A stretch of DNA of 64,000 nucleotides from Sphingomonas caseinilytica (GTDB lineage: Bacteria; Pseudomonadota; Alphaproteobacteria; Sphingomonadales; Sphingomonadaceae). Positions 55,285 through 63,063 of this stretch are shown in pieces (position 1 is the stretch's first letter; each line of letters begins with the position of its first letter). The translations under genes were made by a program, and so were the position numbers. The stretch lies in NCBI RefSeq assembly GCF_023516455.1, contig NZ_JAMGBA010000001.1, forward strand, positions 1,240,001 to 1,304,000. Direction: 5' to 3'. The notes below the pieces were generated by a model, which did no database searches, was not told the DNA's origin, and was given only the letters and a program-made list of their open reading frames with translations.

Positions 55285-56061
55285 TTAGGCAACCAAAGTG
55301 TTGATGCGCTCGGCATTGAGGCTGGCGCGGGTCTGGAGCGGTTCGACCGCTTCACCAGCCAGCTTCACGACGCGCTCGGTCAGCTTCGACGTCTCGGCGA
55401 CCATGCGGTCGAACGAAGCGCGAGCCAGTTCCGACTGGATCTGGAAGAATTCGGCCGGCGACTTGGCTTCAGCCAGGGTCTTCACGGCGTCGGAAGCCTG
55501 CTCGATGCCTTCACGGCCCGAAGCAATGACGTCCTGGCCGAGGGCCTTGGCGCCGCCAACGGCGATGCGGCCGGCTTCGACGAACGCTTCGACATTGGCC
55601 TTGGTCAGCTCGCTCAGCTCTTCAGCGGCCTTCTGCGACTTGGCAGCGATCTGCTGCGAACGCTCACCGGCTTCGGAAACGAACTGCTGGTACTTGTCGG
55701 CGCCCGGAAGCTGGAAGCCGGCGAACAGCTGGTTGAAATCATAAGTCATGGTCTTGGTCCCTTCGATTTGCTTGACGCTGGCTGCGGCCTTCTTGGCCAC
55801 GGTCGCCTTACGGGCGCGCTTGACGGTCTTCGCTGCGCGCTTGTTGACCTTCTTCACCGCTTCGACGACCGGAGCGGCCGGCTTGCGGGTGCGGCGAGCC
55901 TTCGGCTTTGCCTTGGCGACCGGCTTGGTTTCGATCACTGGGGTGTTCACAACCGCCGGGGCAGCAACTACTTCAGTTGTCTCGGCAACGGCCTTCACCG
56001 GTGCTTCGGCAGCCTTGGCAACCGCTTCGATCTTTCCCTCAACCTTGGTCTCTTCAGCCAC
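55285..56061 (-). CDS. Phasin family protein with Ala/Lys-rich N terminus
   Basis: 258-residue polyhydroxyalkanoate-granule surface protein. The C-terminal ~150 residues are the phasin helix (M-T-Y-D-F-N-Q-L-F, A-A-E-E-L-S-E-L-T-K-A-N-V-E-A-F-V, S-P-A-E-F-F-Q-I-Q-S-E-L). The first ~105 residues are an Ala/Lys/Val-rich histone-like tail (K-A-K-P-K-A-R-R-T-R-K, A-K-K-A-A). GTG at 56061 with AAGGAG at 8 nt. An internal ATG at MTYDFN has AAGGGA upstream and could make the phasin domain alone. Pairs in function with phaC at 63 kb. Confidence 0.86.
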   Translation of the reverse strand: MAEETKVEGKIEAVAKAAEAPVKAVAETTEVVAAPAVVNTPVIETKPVAKAKPKARRTRKPAAPVVEAVKKVNKRAAKTVKRARKATVAKKAAASVKQIEGTKTMTYDFNQLFAGFQLPGADKYQQFVSEAGERSQQIAAKSQKAAEELSELTKANVEAFVEAGRIAVGGAKALGQDVIASGREGIEQASDAVKTLAEAKSPAEFFQIQSELARASFDRMVAETSKLTERVVKLAGEAVEPLQTRASLNAERINTLVA

Positions 56062-56122
56062 GTCAAAAACTCCTTTGCTGCGGTGCAACATAGTGCACTG
56101 CGGTATGGGTTTCAAGCATTTT

Positions 56123-56137
56123 TTGTGCATTGCACAA
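56123..56137. promoter_or_regulatory. TTGTGC-ATT-GCACAA palindrome upstream of phasin
   Basis: Perfect 6-bp arms with a 3-bp centre. The GTGC-N3-GCAC core resembles the CTGC-N3-GCAG type sites of the PHA regulator PhaR in Paracoccus/Rhodobacter. Located 62 bp upstream of the GTG and 57 bp upstream of the divergent gmk ATG. Confidence 0.45.
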
Positions 56138-56194
56138 TAAAACGGATTTGCGGTGCCGCTTGACGTAGCGGCGGGTGCCAAGGCAACAGCGCAC

Positions 56195-56854
56195 ATGGCC
56201 GACCCGACCAACTCCCAGCTCCGCCGCCGCCGCGGCCTTCTGATCGTCCTGTCGTCACCTTCGGGCGCAGGAAAATCGACCATCAGCCGAATGCTGCTGG
56301 AATCCGACCCGCACATCACCCTGTCGATCAGCGCAACGACGCGGCCGATGCGGCCCGGCGAGGTCGAGGGCGTCGACTATCACTTCGTCGATGAGGCGGA
56401 GTTCCAGCGGATGGTTCGCGAAGGCGAATTCGCGGAGTGGGCGCCGGTATTCGATCACCACTATGGCTCGCCGCAAGCGCCGATCAAGGCAGCCCTCCGG
56501 GAAGGTCGCGACGTCATTTTCGACATCGACTGGCAGGGCACGCAGCAGCTGCACGCCGCCATGGGCGAGGATTTGGTTCGAGTCTTCATCCTGCCGCCTT
56601 CGATGAAGGAGCTGGATCGCCGCCTTCATGAGCGCGGTACGGATAGCGACGAAGTCATTGCCGGCCGGATGCAGCGTGCCGCGGCCGAAATCAGCCACTG
56701 GGCCGAATATGATTATGTCCTGATCAACGAGGACATGGACGAATGCTTGCGCGAGGTCCGCTCGATCCTGGATGCGGAGCGGCTGAAACGCTGGCGTCAG
56801 GCGGGGCTGGTCAGCTTCGTCCGTGACCTGGTTGCAAGCTCACCGGCGCAATAG
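56195..56854 (+). CDS. gmk: Guanylate kinase
   Basis: 219-residue GMP to GDP kinase. P-loop S-S-P-S-G-A-G-K-S-T, the T-T-R-x-x-R-P-G-E-V-x-G-V-D-Y-H-F GMP site, F-D-I-D-W-Q-G-T-Q-Q and R-R-L-H-E-R-G-T-D lid. The ATG at 56195 gives the normal N terminus; a GTG 42 bp earlier is possible. The last 15 bp overlap the convergent ATP12 gene. Confidence 0.96.
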   Translation: MADPTNSQLRRRRGLLIVLSSPSGAGKSTISRMLLESDPHITLSISATTRPMRPGEVEGVDYHFVDEAEFQRMVREGEFAEWAPVFDHHYGSPQAPIKAALREGRDVIFDIDWQGTQQLHAAMGEDLVRVFILPPSMKELDRRLHERGTDSDEVIAGRMQRAAAEISHWAEYDYVLINEDMDECLREVRSILDAERLKRWRQAGLVSFVRDLVASSPAQ

Positions 56855-57535
56855 CTCCAGAAAACGGGCTGCTGCGAGGAAGTCCCGCCGCCGCGCATCA
56901 AGCGCCGCACGAGCTTCGGCATCGTCGCCCCATTGTTCCAGCTGCCATCGGTCGTCGAGGCTGACCGCCTCCCAGACCGCTTCGGCAGGCATCATTTCCT
57001 CGTGAACAGCAAGCGCCGCAACCAGCGATCCGCCGATCGTGACCATTTGCGAGAAGCCAGCGAGGTAGAAGGCGTCGAGAGCCATCACCTCATGGGATAG
57101 CTTGCGCACCGTGTCGGCAGGCTGCTCGACATGCATAACGCCGGTGCAGATCGCGAAATCGACGTCGTAACGGCGTCGAGCCCATTCGAGTAGTACATCC
57201 CACGACTCTTGCTGCCATTGCACCAGCGCGTCCGGTCCCTCCGCGCGGTAACATGTGAGGTCGCCTTCGCCGTAGCGCGCGATTCCCGAGGCAAATTGCT
57301 CCTTGTCCGGCGCAATACGATCTATCGCCGCATTGGCGAGACCGGTGAGCGGCATTTTCCGCGGATCGATTTTGTCGCCGACGCCGTTCCATTCCTCCGC
57401 AACGGCTTGCGCCAGTTGCTCAGTTGGCAAGATCAAATCCACCTTTGCGGGGGTCTTTACCCGCCGGCCGTCGAGCGCGATCGCGAAGCCACCATCGATC
57501 GCGATTGCTTCCGCCAATTCCCAGAAGCGCTTCAC
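56840..57535 (-). CDS. ATP12-family F1-ATPase assembly chaperone
   Basis: 231-residue protein. Family motif D-G-R-R-V-K-T-P-A-K near the start, A-E-E-W-N near 47, P-L-T-G-L-A-N-A-A-I-D, and the E-x-x-D-x-x-R-W-Q-x-E-Q-W-G-x-D-x-E-A end. ATP12 proteins hold the alpha subunit during F1 assembly in mitochondria; alphaproteobacteria share it. Same strand as, and overlapping, the small membrane protein (4 bp). Confidence 0.92.
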   Translation of the reverse strand: MKRFWELAEAIAIDGGFAIALDGRRVKTPAKVDLILPTEQLAQAVAEEWNGVGDKIDPRKMPLTGLANAAIDRIAPDKEQFASGIARYGEGDLTCYRAEGPDALVQWQQESWDVLLEWARRRYDVDFAICTGVMHVEQPADTVRKLSHEVMALDAFYLAGFSQMVTIGGSLVAALAVHEEMMPAEAVWEAVSLDDRWQLEQWGDDAEARAALDARRRDFLAAARFLELLRR

Positions 57536-57753
57536 TGGTCAAGCCGCTCCCAACCGCGCTTCAGGATTCGAGGGGCGACCAGCGCGTCAACGACGCCGAT
57601 GATCGCGAGGATTCCGCCGAGGAGCGGCCATCCGCCAAGGCGAACAAGGTCGGAGAAGGCGATGGCGAGGCCCAGCAGGAAGGTCGCAACTCCGACGAGC
57701 CGGATCGCCGCGAATATCTGAAAGCGTTTCCTCCAGAGTTCCTCGTCTCTCAT
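57532..57753 (-). CDS. Small two-TM membrane protein
   Basis: 73-residue protein with two hydrophobic helices (I-R-L-V-G-V-A-T-F-L-L-G-L-A-I-A-F and W-P-L-L-G-G-I-L-A-I-I-G-V-V-D). The ATG at 57753 overlaps the HAD TGA as ATGA; an ATG 6 codons earlier is possible. Unknown function, cotranscribed with the HAD and ATP12 genes. Confidence 0.75.
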   Translation of the reverse strand: MRDEELWRKRFQIFAAIRLVGVATFLLGLAIAFSDLVRLGGWPLLGGILAIIGVVDALVAPRILKRGWERLDQ

Positions 57754-58412
57754 GACTTTTTTCCGATCCAATCATTGGCCAGCGCGATCACTTGGCTCGG
57801 CTCCATTGCGACAGTGTGAGCACCATATGCCGTCAATTCTTCGACCTCGTGATAGCCCCACCCTGCGCCGATCGCGCCGGCGCCGGCACTCCTGGCGCAT
57901 CCCATGTCCCAGCCGGTATCGCCGACGAAGATGGTCTGGCCGGGCTCCGCCCCTGCCTCTGCCATGGCCGCCAGCGCCATGCCGGGATGCGGCTTGGATG
58001 GATTTCGGTCGGCCGTCTGCAAGGTTACGAATCTGTCGCCAAGTCCATGAGCTTCAAGGCAAAATTTAAGACCGCGATCGCTTTTGCCGGTCGCCACGCC
58101 GAGCAGCCAGCCGTCCGACTCCAGCTGGTTGAGCAGCTCGATGATGCCGTCGAACAATGGTTCGTCGACCTGCCCAGCGCCGCGCATCGCGAAGAAGGCT
58201 TCCTTGTAGGATTGGGTGAGCGCGGCATGATCGCCGTCCGGCGCGAGGCGCTCCATCGATTCCATCAGGCTGAGCCCAATGACTTTCCGGGTGACCTCGA
58301 TCGGCGGGCAAATAATGCCGTGCGCGTCGAATGCCTGTTCGAGCGCCGCGCGGATGGTCGCGCCGCTATCGACCAGGGTCCCGTCGCAATCGAAAATCGC
58401 GAGCTTGTTCAT
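57750..58412 (-). CDS. HAD-family phosphatase (phosphoglycolate phosphatase-like)
   Basis: 220-residue HAD hydrolase. Nucleophile motif F-D-C-D-G-T-L-V-D-S, cap domain, then A-T-G-K-S (motif II), K-P-H-P-G and V-G-D-T-G-W-D-M (motif IV). Closest to phosphoglycolate phosphatase/Gph types; substrate unproven. The start overlaps the pseudouridine synthase stop by 4 bp. Confidence 0.9.
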   Translation of the reverse strand: MNKLAIFDCDGTLVDSGATIRAALEQAFDAHGIICPPIEVTRKVIGLSLMESMERLAPDGDHAALTQSYKEAFFAMRGAGQVDEPLFDGIIELLNQLESDGWLLGVATGKSDRGLKFCLEAHGLGDRFVTLQTADRNPSKPHPGMALAAMAEAGAEPGQTIFVGDTGWDMGCARSAGAGAIGAGWGYHEVEELTAYGAHTVAMEPSQVIALANDWIGKKS

Positions 58413-59557
58413 TTGCGCCGGGTTGGCCGCTTTGCTGGCTTTCCGCCGCCATCGCCGCCACGAGCGCGGCGTTCGCCCTTGCGGGCCTTGCGCACGGACT
58501 TCGCATGAGCCGCCGCGCGCTTGGCCTTTGTCACGGGCGACTTGGCAGGATCAGGATTGTCGAGCGGCATCATCTCGCCCGCCATGATGTCGAACCCCAG
58601 CATCCCCAGGCTCTCGGCGAAATGCTCCGGCAATTCCGCCGTCTGGTCGATGGCCTTGCCGTCCAGTCCTTCGACCTTCAGCCGCCGGGCGTGAAGGTGG
58701 AGCTTGCGACTGACCCCGCCAGTCAGGAAGGCAGCCGCCCCGCCATATTTGGCGTCGCCGACGATCGGATGGCCGATCGCCGCCATATGGGCGCGAAGCT
58801 GATGGGTGCGGCCGGTCAGTGGTTGAAGCTCGACCCATGCCGCACGGTTCCCGGCCCGATCGATAAGGCGGTAGCGGGTCCTCGCGGGAAGGCCGCTTTC
58901 ATGGTCGACATGCATTTTCTCGCCGCCGGTGCCGGGCTGCTTGGCGAGCGGGGCGTCGATCACGCCTTCGTCGGCGGAAGGAACGCCGGTGATGATCGCC
59001 CAATAGACCTTGCGTGCCGTGCGGCCCGCGAAAGCCTTGGCGAAGTGACCGGCTGCCCGAGCCGACCGAGCCACAAGCAATACGCCGCTGGTATCCTTGT
59101 CGAGCCGGTGGACCAGCTTCGGACGTTGCCCGCCTTCGTCGGCGAGGCCGTCGAGCAGCCGATCCAGATGCTGGACGGTCTTGGTCCCGCCCTGCGTCGC
59201 GAGGCCCGGCGGCTTGTTGAGCATGAACCAGTCACGTCCCTTGGCCAGCACCATCTCCTGTACGAAGGCGGCTTCGTCGTCGCTCAAAGGCTCGACAATG
59301 CGTTTCGGGCGGGCGCCCGGTCCTTCGGCAGGTGCTGCTTCCGCCGGCGGAACGCGAAGGACCTGCCCGGTTTCCAGTCGATCGCCCGGTGTGGCGCGCT
59401 TGCCGTCGACCCTTAGCTGACCGGTCCGCGCCCAACGCGAGACGAGATTGAAGCTGATGTCGGGAAGGTGCCGCTTGAACCAGCGATCGAGGCGAATTCC
59501 GTCATCATCCTCGCCGACGGTAAACGTCCGCGCATTGTCGCTAGGTGCCTGGGCCAT
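58409..59557 (-). CDS. RluC/RluD-type 23S rRNA pseudouridine synthase
   Basis: 382-residue enzyme. N-terminal S4 RNA-binding domain, then the catalytic R-L-D-K-D-T-S-G with the Asp nucleophile, and L-x-P-x-T-G-R-T-H-Q-L-R-A-H. The last ~45 residues are very basic (K-A-K-R-A-A-A-H-A-K, R-R-A-R-G-G, K-P-T-R-R-K type), an RNA-binding tail. Which uridine is modified cannot be told. Confidence 0.92.
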   Translation of the reverse strand: MAQAPSDNARTFTVGEDDDGIRLDRWFKRHLPDISFNLVSRWARTGQLRVDGKRATPGDRLETGQVLRVPPAEAAPAEGPGARPKRIVEPLSDDEAAFVQEMVLAKGRDWFMLNKPPGLATQGGTKTVQHLDRLLDGLADEGGQRPKLVHRLDKDTSGVLLVARSARAAGHFAKAFAGRTARKVYWAIITGVPSADEGVIDAPLAKQPGTGGEKMHVDHESGLPARTRYRLIDRAGNRAAWVELQPLTGRTHQLRAHMAAIGHPIVGDAKYGGAAAFLTGGVSRKLHLHARRLKVEGLDGKAIDQTAELPEHFAESLGMLGFDIMAGEMMPLDNPDPAKSPVTKAKRAAAHAKSVRKARKGERRARGGDGGGKPAKRPTRRK

Positions 59558-59566
59558 GGCGGCCCC

Positions 59567-59935
59567 TTAGCCGCGCTCGGACCAATAGTCGAACGTGCGC
59601 TGCTGCAGCTTCTTGATGAACCGGTTCGCCCTCGGTCCTTCCCACGGGCCGGCATAGCCATGTTGCCGGGCACCTTCGATCCACCAGCCCTGGCCCGGGA
59701 GGCCGTCCGACTGGCGAACGACGAGCACGGCGAGTTCCGGCTCGCCCCGCGCCTCGGCATCCCGGTCGACGACGCCCAGCGTCTTGCACAAGGCGCGCAT
59801 CTTGGGCCGCGAAAAGCCGTAACCGAGATGCTCGAGCAATTCCGAATAGCTGAGCGCATGTCCCGCAGCAGCTGCGGCAACCAGATGTGCCCTGATTTCC
59901 TGCCAATCGCCGAGCGCGGCGGCGCTTTCCGTCAT
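59567..59935 (-). CDS. Hypothetical protein (sphingomonad type)
   Basis: 122-residue protein containing Y-S-E-L-L-E-H-L-G-Y, R-P-K-M-R-A-L-C-K-T-L-G-V-V-D, L-A-V-L-V-V-R-Q-S-D-G-L-P-G-Q-G-W-W and F-I-K-K-L-Q. I recall similar sphingomonad proteins labelled ribose-phosphate pyrophosphokinase, but no PRPP-synthase motif is visible, so that name is not used. Start and stop couple with the lipoprotein upstream by ATGA. Confidence 0.65.
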   Translation of the reverse strand: MTESAAALGDWQEIRAHLVAAAAAGHALSYSELLEHLGYGFSRPKMRALCKTLGVVDRDAEARGEPELAVLVVRQSDGLPGQGWWIEGARQHGYAGPWEGPRANRFIKKLQQRTFDYWSERG

Positions 59936-60597
59936 TCCTTCGGCTGTTCGGCGACCGGCGTCAGCTCGAACACGTCGAGACGGGCGCCCGACTGGGTGAA
60001 GGGAATCACCAGCCGCCATTCGAACGGTGCGATCCGCTGGAAAACGCCAGCCATGTCACGCTTTGGATCCTCTCCATAAGCGCGAGCCTCCTCCTCATTG
60101 CCCAGCGCCAACGTGCCGAGGAAGATCAGGCGGCTCTCATTATCATCCTCCCACAAGCGGCCCGCGGGCCGCTGGCTGCCGGTTTGCTTGACGATCGTGA
60201 ACAGGTCACCCTCGACGTCGACGTAACAGAAGAAGGGCTTGAACTTCTGAAAGGCAGGCCCCCGAGCTCGTTCACGGCCAAGCCGGATCATCCGGCAACT
60301 ATAGCTTCCGGGTGTGGGCGCGGGCTTTGGAAGTGCGGCATCAGGGTCAAGCAACCGGCCCTCTGCCCGTATGTCATTGCCGAAGCCGCCGCTCCTGGCT
60401 TCCGCCAGGCCGTTCGACCAAGCCGTATCAAGGCGCTGAATCCGGTTGGCATCTTCAGAATTCGCGACACCAAGCCAAACGTCGGTTTTGGTCTGCGGAG
60501 GGGCCGTGATCACCGGGCGCGGCTTTTCTTCCTTCTCGACGGTGCAGCCCCCTGCCCCGATCGCAAGCAAAAGCATGGCGGACCGAAAAGCCCTCAA
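59932..60597 (-). CDS. DUF4893-like lipoprotein
   Basis: 221-residue exported protein. The start is a TTG with AGGAG 8 nt upstream, giving a signal sequence with lipobox A-G-G-C. The mature part resembles DUF4893 (E-D-A-N-R-I-Q-R-L-D-T-A-W, Y-S-C-R-M-I-R-L-G, F-C-Y-V-D, R-P-A-G-R-L-W-E-D). An ATG at residue 8 from this start is the alternative but has no ribosome site. Function unknown. Confidence 0.72.
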   Translation of the reverse strand: MRAFRSAMLLLAIGAGGCTVEKEEKPRPVITAPPQTKTDVWLGVANSEDANRIQRLDTAWSNGLAEARSGGFGNDIRAEGRLLDPDAALPKPAPTPGSYSCRMIRLGRERARGPAFQKFKPFFCYVDVEGDLFTIVKQTGSQRPAGRLWEDDNESRLIFLGTLALGNEEEARAYGEDPKRDMAGVFQRIAPFEWRLVIPFTQSGARLDVFELTPVAEQPKE

Positions 60598-60723
60598 ATG
60601 CGCGACTCCTGAATGCCTAAGCCCCGGCACCCGCAAGGTGACAAAGGCGAGCAACGCTTGCAACTAAGCAAATGTTCAGCATGTCGATTGACTGGGGCGT
60701 TACAGCCGTTAGGCGCACGCCAA

Positions 60724-61662
60724 GTGAACGTTCCCACGCCCCAGCAGCCAGCCGATAGCCGCGTCCGCGCCGGCCTTCTCTATGGCCTCGCCGCCTACGG
60801 TCTTTGGGGCATCCTTCCCATCTATTTCAAATGGCTGAAGGCGGTCCCGTCGATCGACATCGTCGCCCACCGGATCGTCTGGTCGCTGATCGTCCTGATC
60901 ATCCTGGTCAGCCTTGCCCGCGCATGGGACCAGATCCGAAGCGCGGTCCGGAGCCGCAAGGCGATGGCGATGCTGTTCCTGACGGCCCTTCTGATCGGCA
61001 CCAACTGGCTGCTGTATGTCTATGCGATCAACAGCGGGCATATCTTGGCCGGAAGCCTGGGCTACTATCTAAACCCGCTGGCCAACATCCTGCTTGGCCG
61101 GTTCATCCTGAAAGAGCGGCTGACCAGGCTACAATGGACCGCGGTGGCGATCGCCGCCGGAGGGATCGCGGTGCTGGCCATGGGCGCTCTAGGTACCCTG
61201 TGGATCAGCCTGACGCTCTGCTTCAGCTTCGCCACCTATGGCCTCTTGCGGAAGATCATCCACGTCGAATCGCTTGCAGGACTGACCATCGAGACTGCGC
61301 TGCTCTTCCCGCTGGCGCTTGGCTGGCTGCTCGTCGGCGGCTCCGAGGGCCGGCCGATGTTCGGCACCAACGAGCAGGAAACCATGCTCCTGATGGCGGC
61401 CGGAATCGTCTCGACCGTTCCGCTGCTTTGCTTCACCGCCGCGGCCCGGCGGCTGGCCTATTCGACGGTCGGAATGTTGCAGTTCATTGCCCCGACCTCG
61501 CAGTTCCTGCTTGCGGTGGCGGTCTATGACGAGCCGTTCACGACATCGCATGCGATCGCCTTCGGCTGCATCTGGACCGCCCTGGTGCTCTATGTGTCGT
61601 CGATGATCCGCGACCGCCGGTTGCAGGCGCAGCAGGAATGCTCCGAACTCGCGGAATCCTGA
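60724..61662 (+). CDS. rarD: RarD/EamA-type drug/metabolite transporter
   Basis: 312-residue, ten-TM transporter of the RarD/chloramphenicol-sensitivity group. N-terminal G-L-L-Y-G-L-A-A-Y-G-L-W-G-I-L-P-I-Y-F-K, W-L-L-Y-V-Y-A-I-N-S-G and later L-Q-F-I-A-P-T-S-Q-F-L are RarD signatures. The GTG at 60724 is chosen as the family start; the frame is open earlier. Confidence 0.9.
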   Translation: MNVPTPQQPADSRVRAGLLYGLAAYGLWGILPIYFKWLKAVPSIDIVAHRIVWSLIVLIILVSLARAWDQIRSAVRSRKAMAMLFLTALLIGTNWLLYVYAINSGHILAGSLGYYLNPLANILLGRFILKERLTRLQWTAVAIAAGGIAVLAMGALGTLWISLTLCFSFATYGLLRKIIHVESLAGLTIETALLFPLALGWLLVGGSEGRPMFGTNEQETMLLMAAGIVSTVPLLCFTAAARRLAYSTVGMLQFIAPTSQFLLAVAVYDEPFTTSHAIAFGCIWTALVLYVSSMIRDRRLQAQQECSELAES

Positions 61663-61722
61663 GCCCGTTTTTAAAGCAGGCAGGAAATGCTAAGTCCCGG
61701 GCCCAACTTTAGGGGGCCTGAC

Positions 61723-61944
61723 ATGCTGAACCTGGTTTCGTTGATTATTGGCGCCGTTGCCCTGGTTTGCGTGGCGGTCGCTTTCATTCCGCTTCTAGGG
61801 ATTCTTAACTGGTTTATTGTCCCGCTGGCGGTGATCGGAGCCGGCCTTGGCGCCATGTCCAGCAGCACGTCGGGACGAAACCTCAACCTGGTCGTCATCC
61901 TGATCGGTGTCGTCCGGCTGATGCTTGGCGGCGGAATCCTGTGA
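61723..61944 (+). CDS. Small two/three-TM membrane protein
   Basis: 73-residue hydrophobic protein (L-V-S-L-I-I-G-A-V-A-L-V, P-L-L-G-I-L-N-W-F-I-V-P-L, then V-V-I-L-I-G-V-V-R-L). AGGGGG upstream of the ATG. No known family; the next gene starts inside its last codons. Confidence 0.7.
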   Translation: MLNLVSLIIGAVALVCVAVAFIPLLGILNWFIVPLAVIGAGLGAMSSSTSGRNLNLVVILIGVVRLMLGGGIL

Positions 61945-62537
61945 CAACCGACCCGCGCATCGACGCCTATATCGCCAAGTCCGCGCCTTTTGCCCGGCCG
62001 ATCCTCGAGAAGGTTCGCGAGCGGGTCCATGTGGCGGCCCCCGAAGCCGAGGAGACGATGAAGTGGAGTGCGCCGGGCTTCACCGTCGATGGCAAGATCC
62101 TGCTGATGATGGCCGCCTTCAAGGCGCACGCCGCACTCAATTTCTGGCGCGGCCAGGAAATCGGCGATGGCAATCCGAAAGCCGGCGCAATGGGACAGTT
62201 TGGGAAGCTGACGTCGGAAGCGGACCTGCCGAGCGATTCAGAGCTGGATGCGCTAATCCAGGAGGCGGCATCGCTGGCGAGGACCGCCCCGGCTCCGCGC
62301 AAGGTCAAGCATGAGCCCAAGCCGCCAGCAACGATGCACCCCGAATTTGCCGCCGCGCTCAAGGGCAATGCCAAAGCGCAGGAAGTGCTCGACGGCTTCC
62401 CCCCATCTGCCCAGCGCGAATATCTGGATTGGGTCGCCGAAGCGAAGCAGGACGCCACGCGTGCCAAGCGCATTGCCGATGCGGTCCAATGGCTGAGCGA
62501 GGGGAAACGGCGGCATTGGAAATATGAGAATTGCTAA
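61941..62537 (+). CDS. YdeI/OmpD-associated family protein (DUF1801 domain)
   Basis: 198-residue cytoplasmic protein. N-terminal DUF1801 fold with the A-P-E-A-E-E-T-M-K-W-S-A-P-G-F motif, then the YdeI/OmdA-type C-terminal P-P-S-A-Q-R-E-Y-L-D-W-V-A-E-A-K. GTG start, 4-bp overlap with the gene before. Function unknown. Confidence 0.85.
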   Translation: MTTDPRIDAYIAKSAPFARPILEKVRERVHVAAPEAEETMKWSAPGFTVDGKILLMMAAFKAHAALNFWRGQEIGDGNPKAGAMGQFGKLTSEADLPSDSELDALIQEAASLARTAPAPRKVKHEPKPPATMHPEFAAALKGNAKAQEVLDGFPPSAQREYLDWVAEAKQDATRAKRIADAVQWLSEGKRRHWKYENC

Positions 62538-62538
62538 A

Positions 62539-62609
62539 CGTCATTGCGAGGAGCCGTTGGCGACGCGGCAATCCATCTTCTGGATTGCTTCGCTTCGCTC
62601 GCAATGACG
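62539..62609. repeat. Dispersed palindromic element (RPE-like)
   Basis: 71-bp element with 12-bp perfect ends CGTCATTGCGAG / CTCGCAATGACG and an inner hairpin GCAATCCA-TCTTC-TGGATTGC (62568-62588). This is a repeat type I know from many alphaproteobacterial intergenic regions. Lies right after the YdeI-like stop and before the convergent GNAT stop. Confidence 0.8.
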
Positions 62610-62613
62610 GAGG

Positions 62614-63063
62614 CTACCGCGACATCCTAAGCGCCGGACCGAAGCGGGTCTGCGCTTCCCCTTCGACCGTGAACCCGCACTTCTCGTAAAATTCTTGCGC
62701 CGATGGGTTGGCGATGACGGTCATCGAGAGGCCCTGCCGGCGCGCTTCGTGAACGGCGACGTCGATCAAGGCTGCACCAACCCCGCGCCGCCACAGGTCC
62801 GGCTCGACGAACAGCCCATCGAGCTCGGCTTCAAAGTCGTCGATGATCACCGCGGCGAAACCGGCAATGCAGTCGCCAAGTTCGGCGACGATCACTTCGC
62901 CGCGTTCGATCTGCTCCATCGGTAGCTGGATGGCATCAGGCTCGGCCTCAAGCTGCTCATTATATTCGCCGAGCGCCAGCGATGCACGGCGCTGAAGCGC
63001 TTCCAGCGCCTCCCGCTCCTCCGGCAGTGCGAGGCGGATACTGAGCTCAGCGTGTCCGGACAT
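62614..63063 (-). CDS. GNAT-family N-acetyltransferase
   Basis: 149-residue acetyltransferase with L-F-V-E-P-D-L-W-R-R-G-V-G-A-A-L (acetyl-CoA P-loop) and the N-P-S-A-Q-E-F-Y-E-K-C-G-F end. Substrate unknown. The ATG at 63063 (MSGHAEL) was chosen; its 5' end overlaps the 3' end of phaC by 17 bp. Confidence 0.85.
   Translation of the reverse strand: MSGHAELSIRLALPEEREALEALQRRASLALGEYNEQLEAEPDAIQLPMEQIERGEVIVAELGDCIAGFAAVIIDDFEAELDGLFVEPDLWRRGVGAALIDVAVHEARRQGLSMTVIANPSAQEFYEKCGFTVEGEAQTRFGPALRMSR

Noticed and set aside
58331-59416. 361-residue plus-strand frame over the pseudouridine synthase
   Set aside because: Shadow frame; the minus-strand frame contains catalytic RLDKDTSG and normal length.
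59567-59935. Ribose-phosphate pyrophosphokinase name for the small protein
   Set aside because: At 122 residues it lacks the PRPP-binding motif and is far too short.
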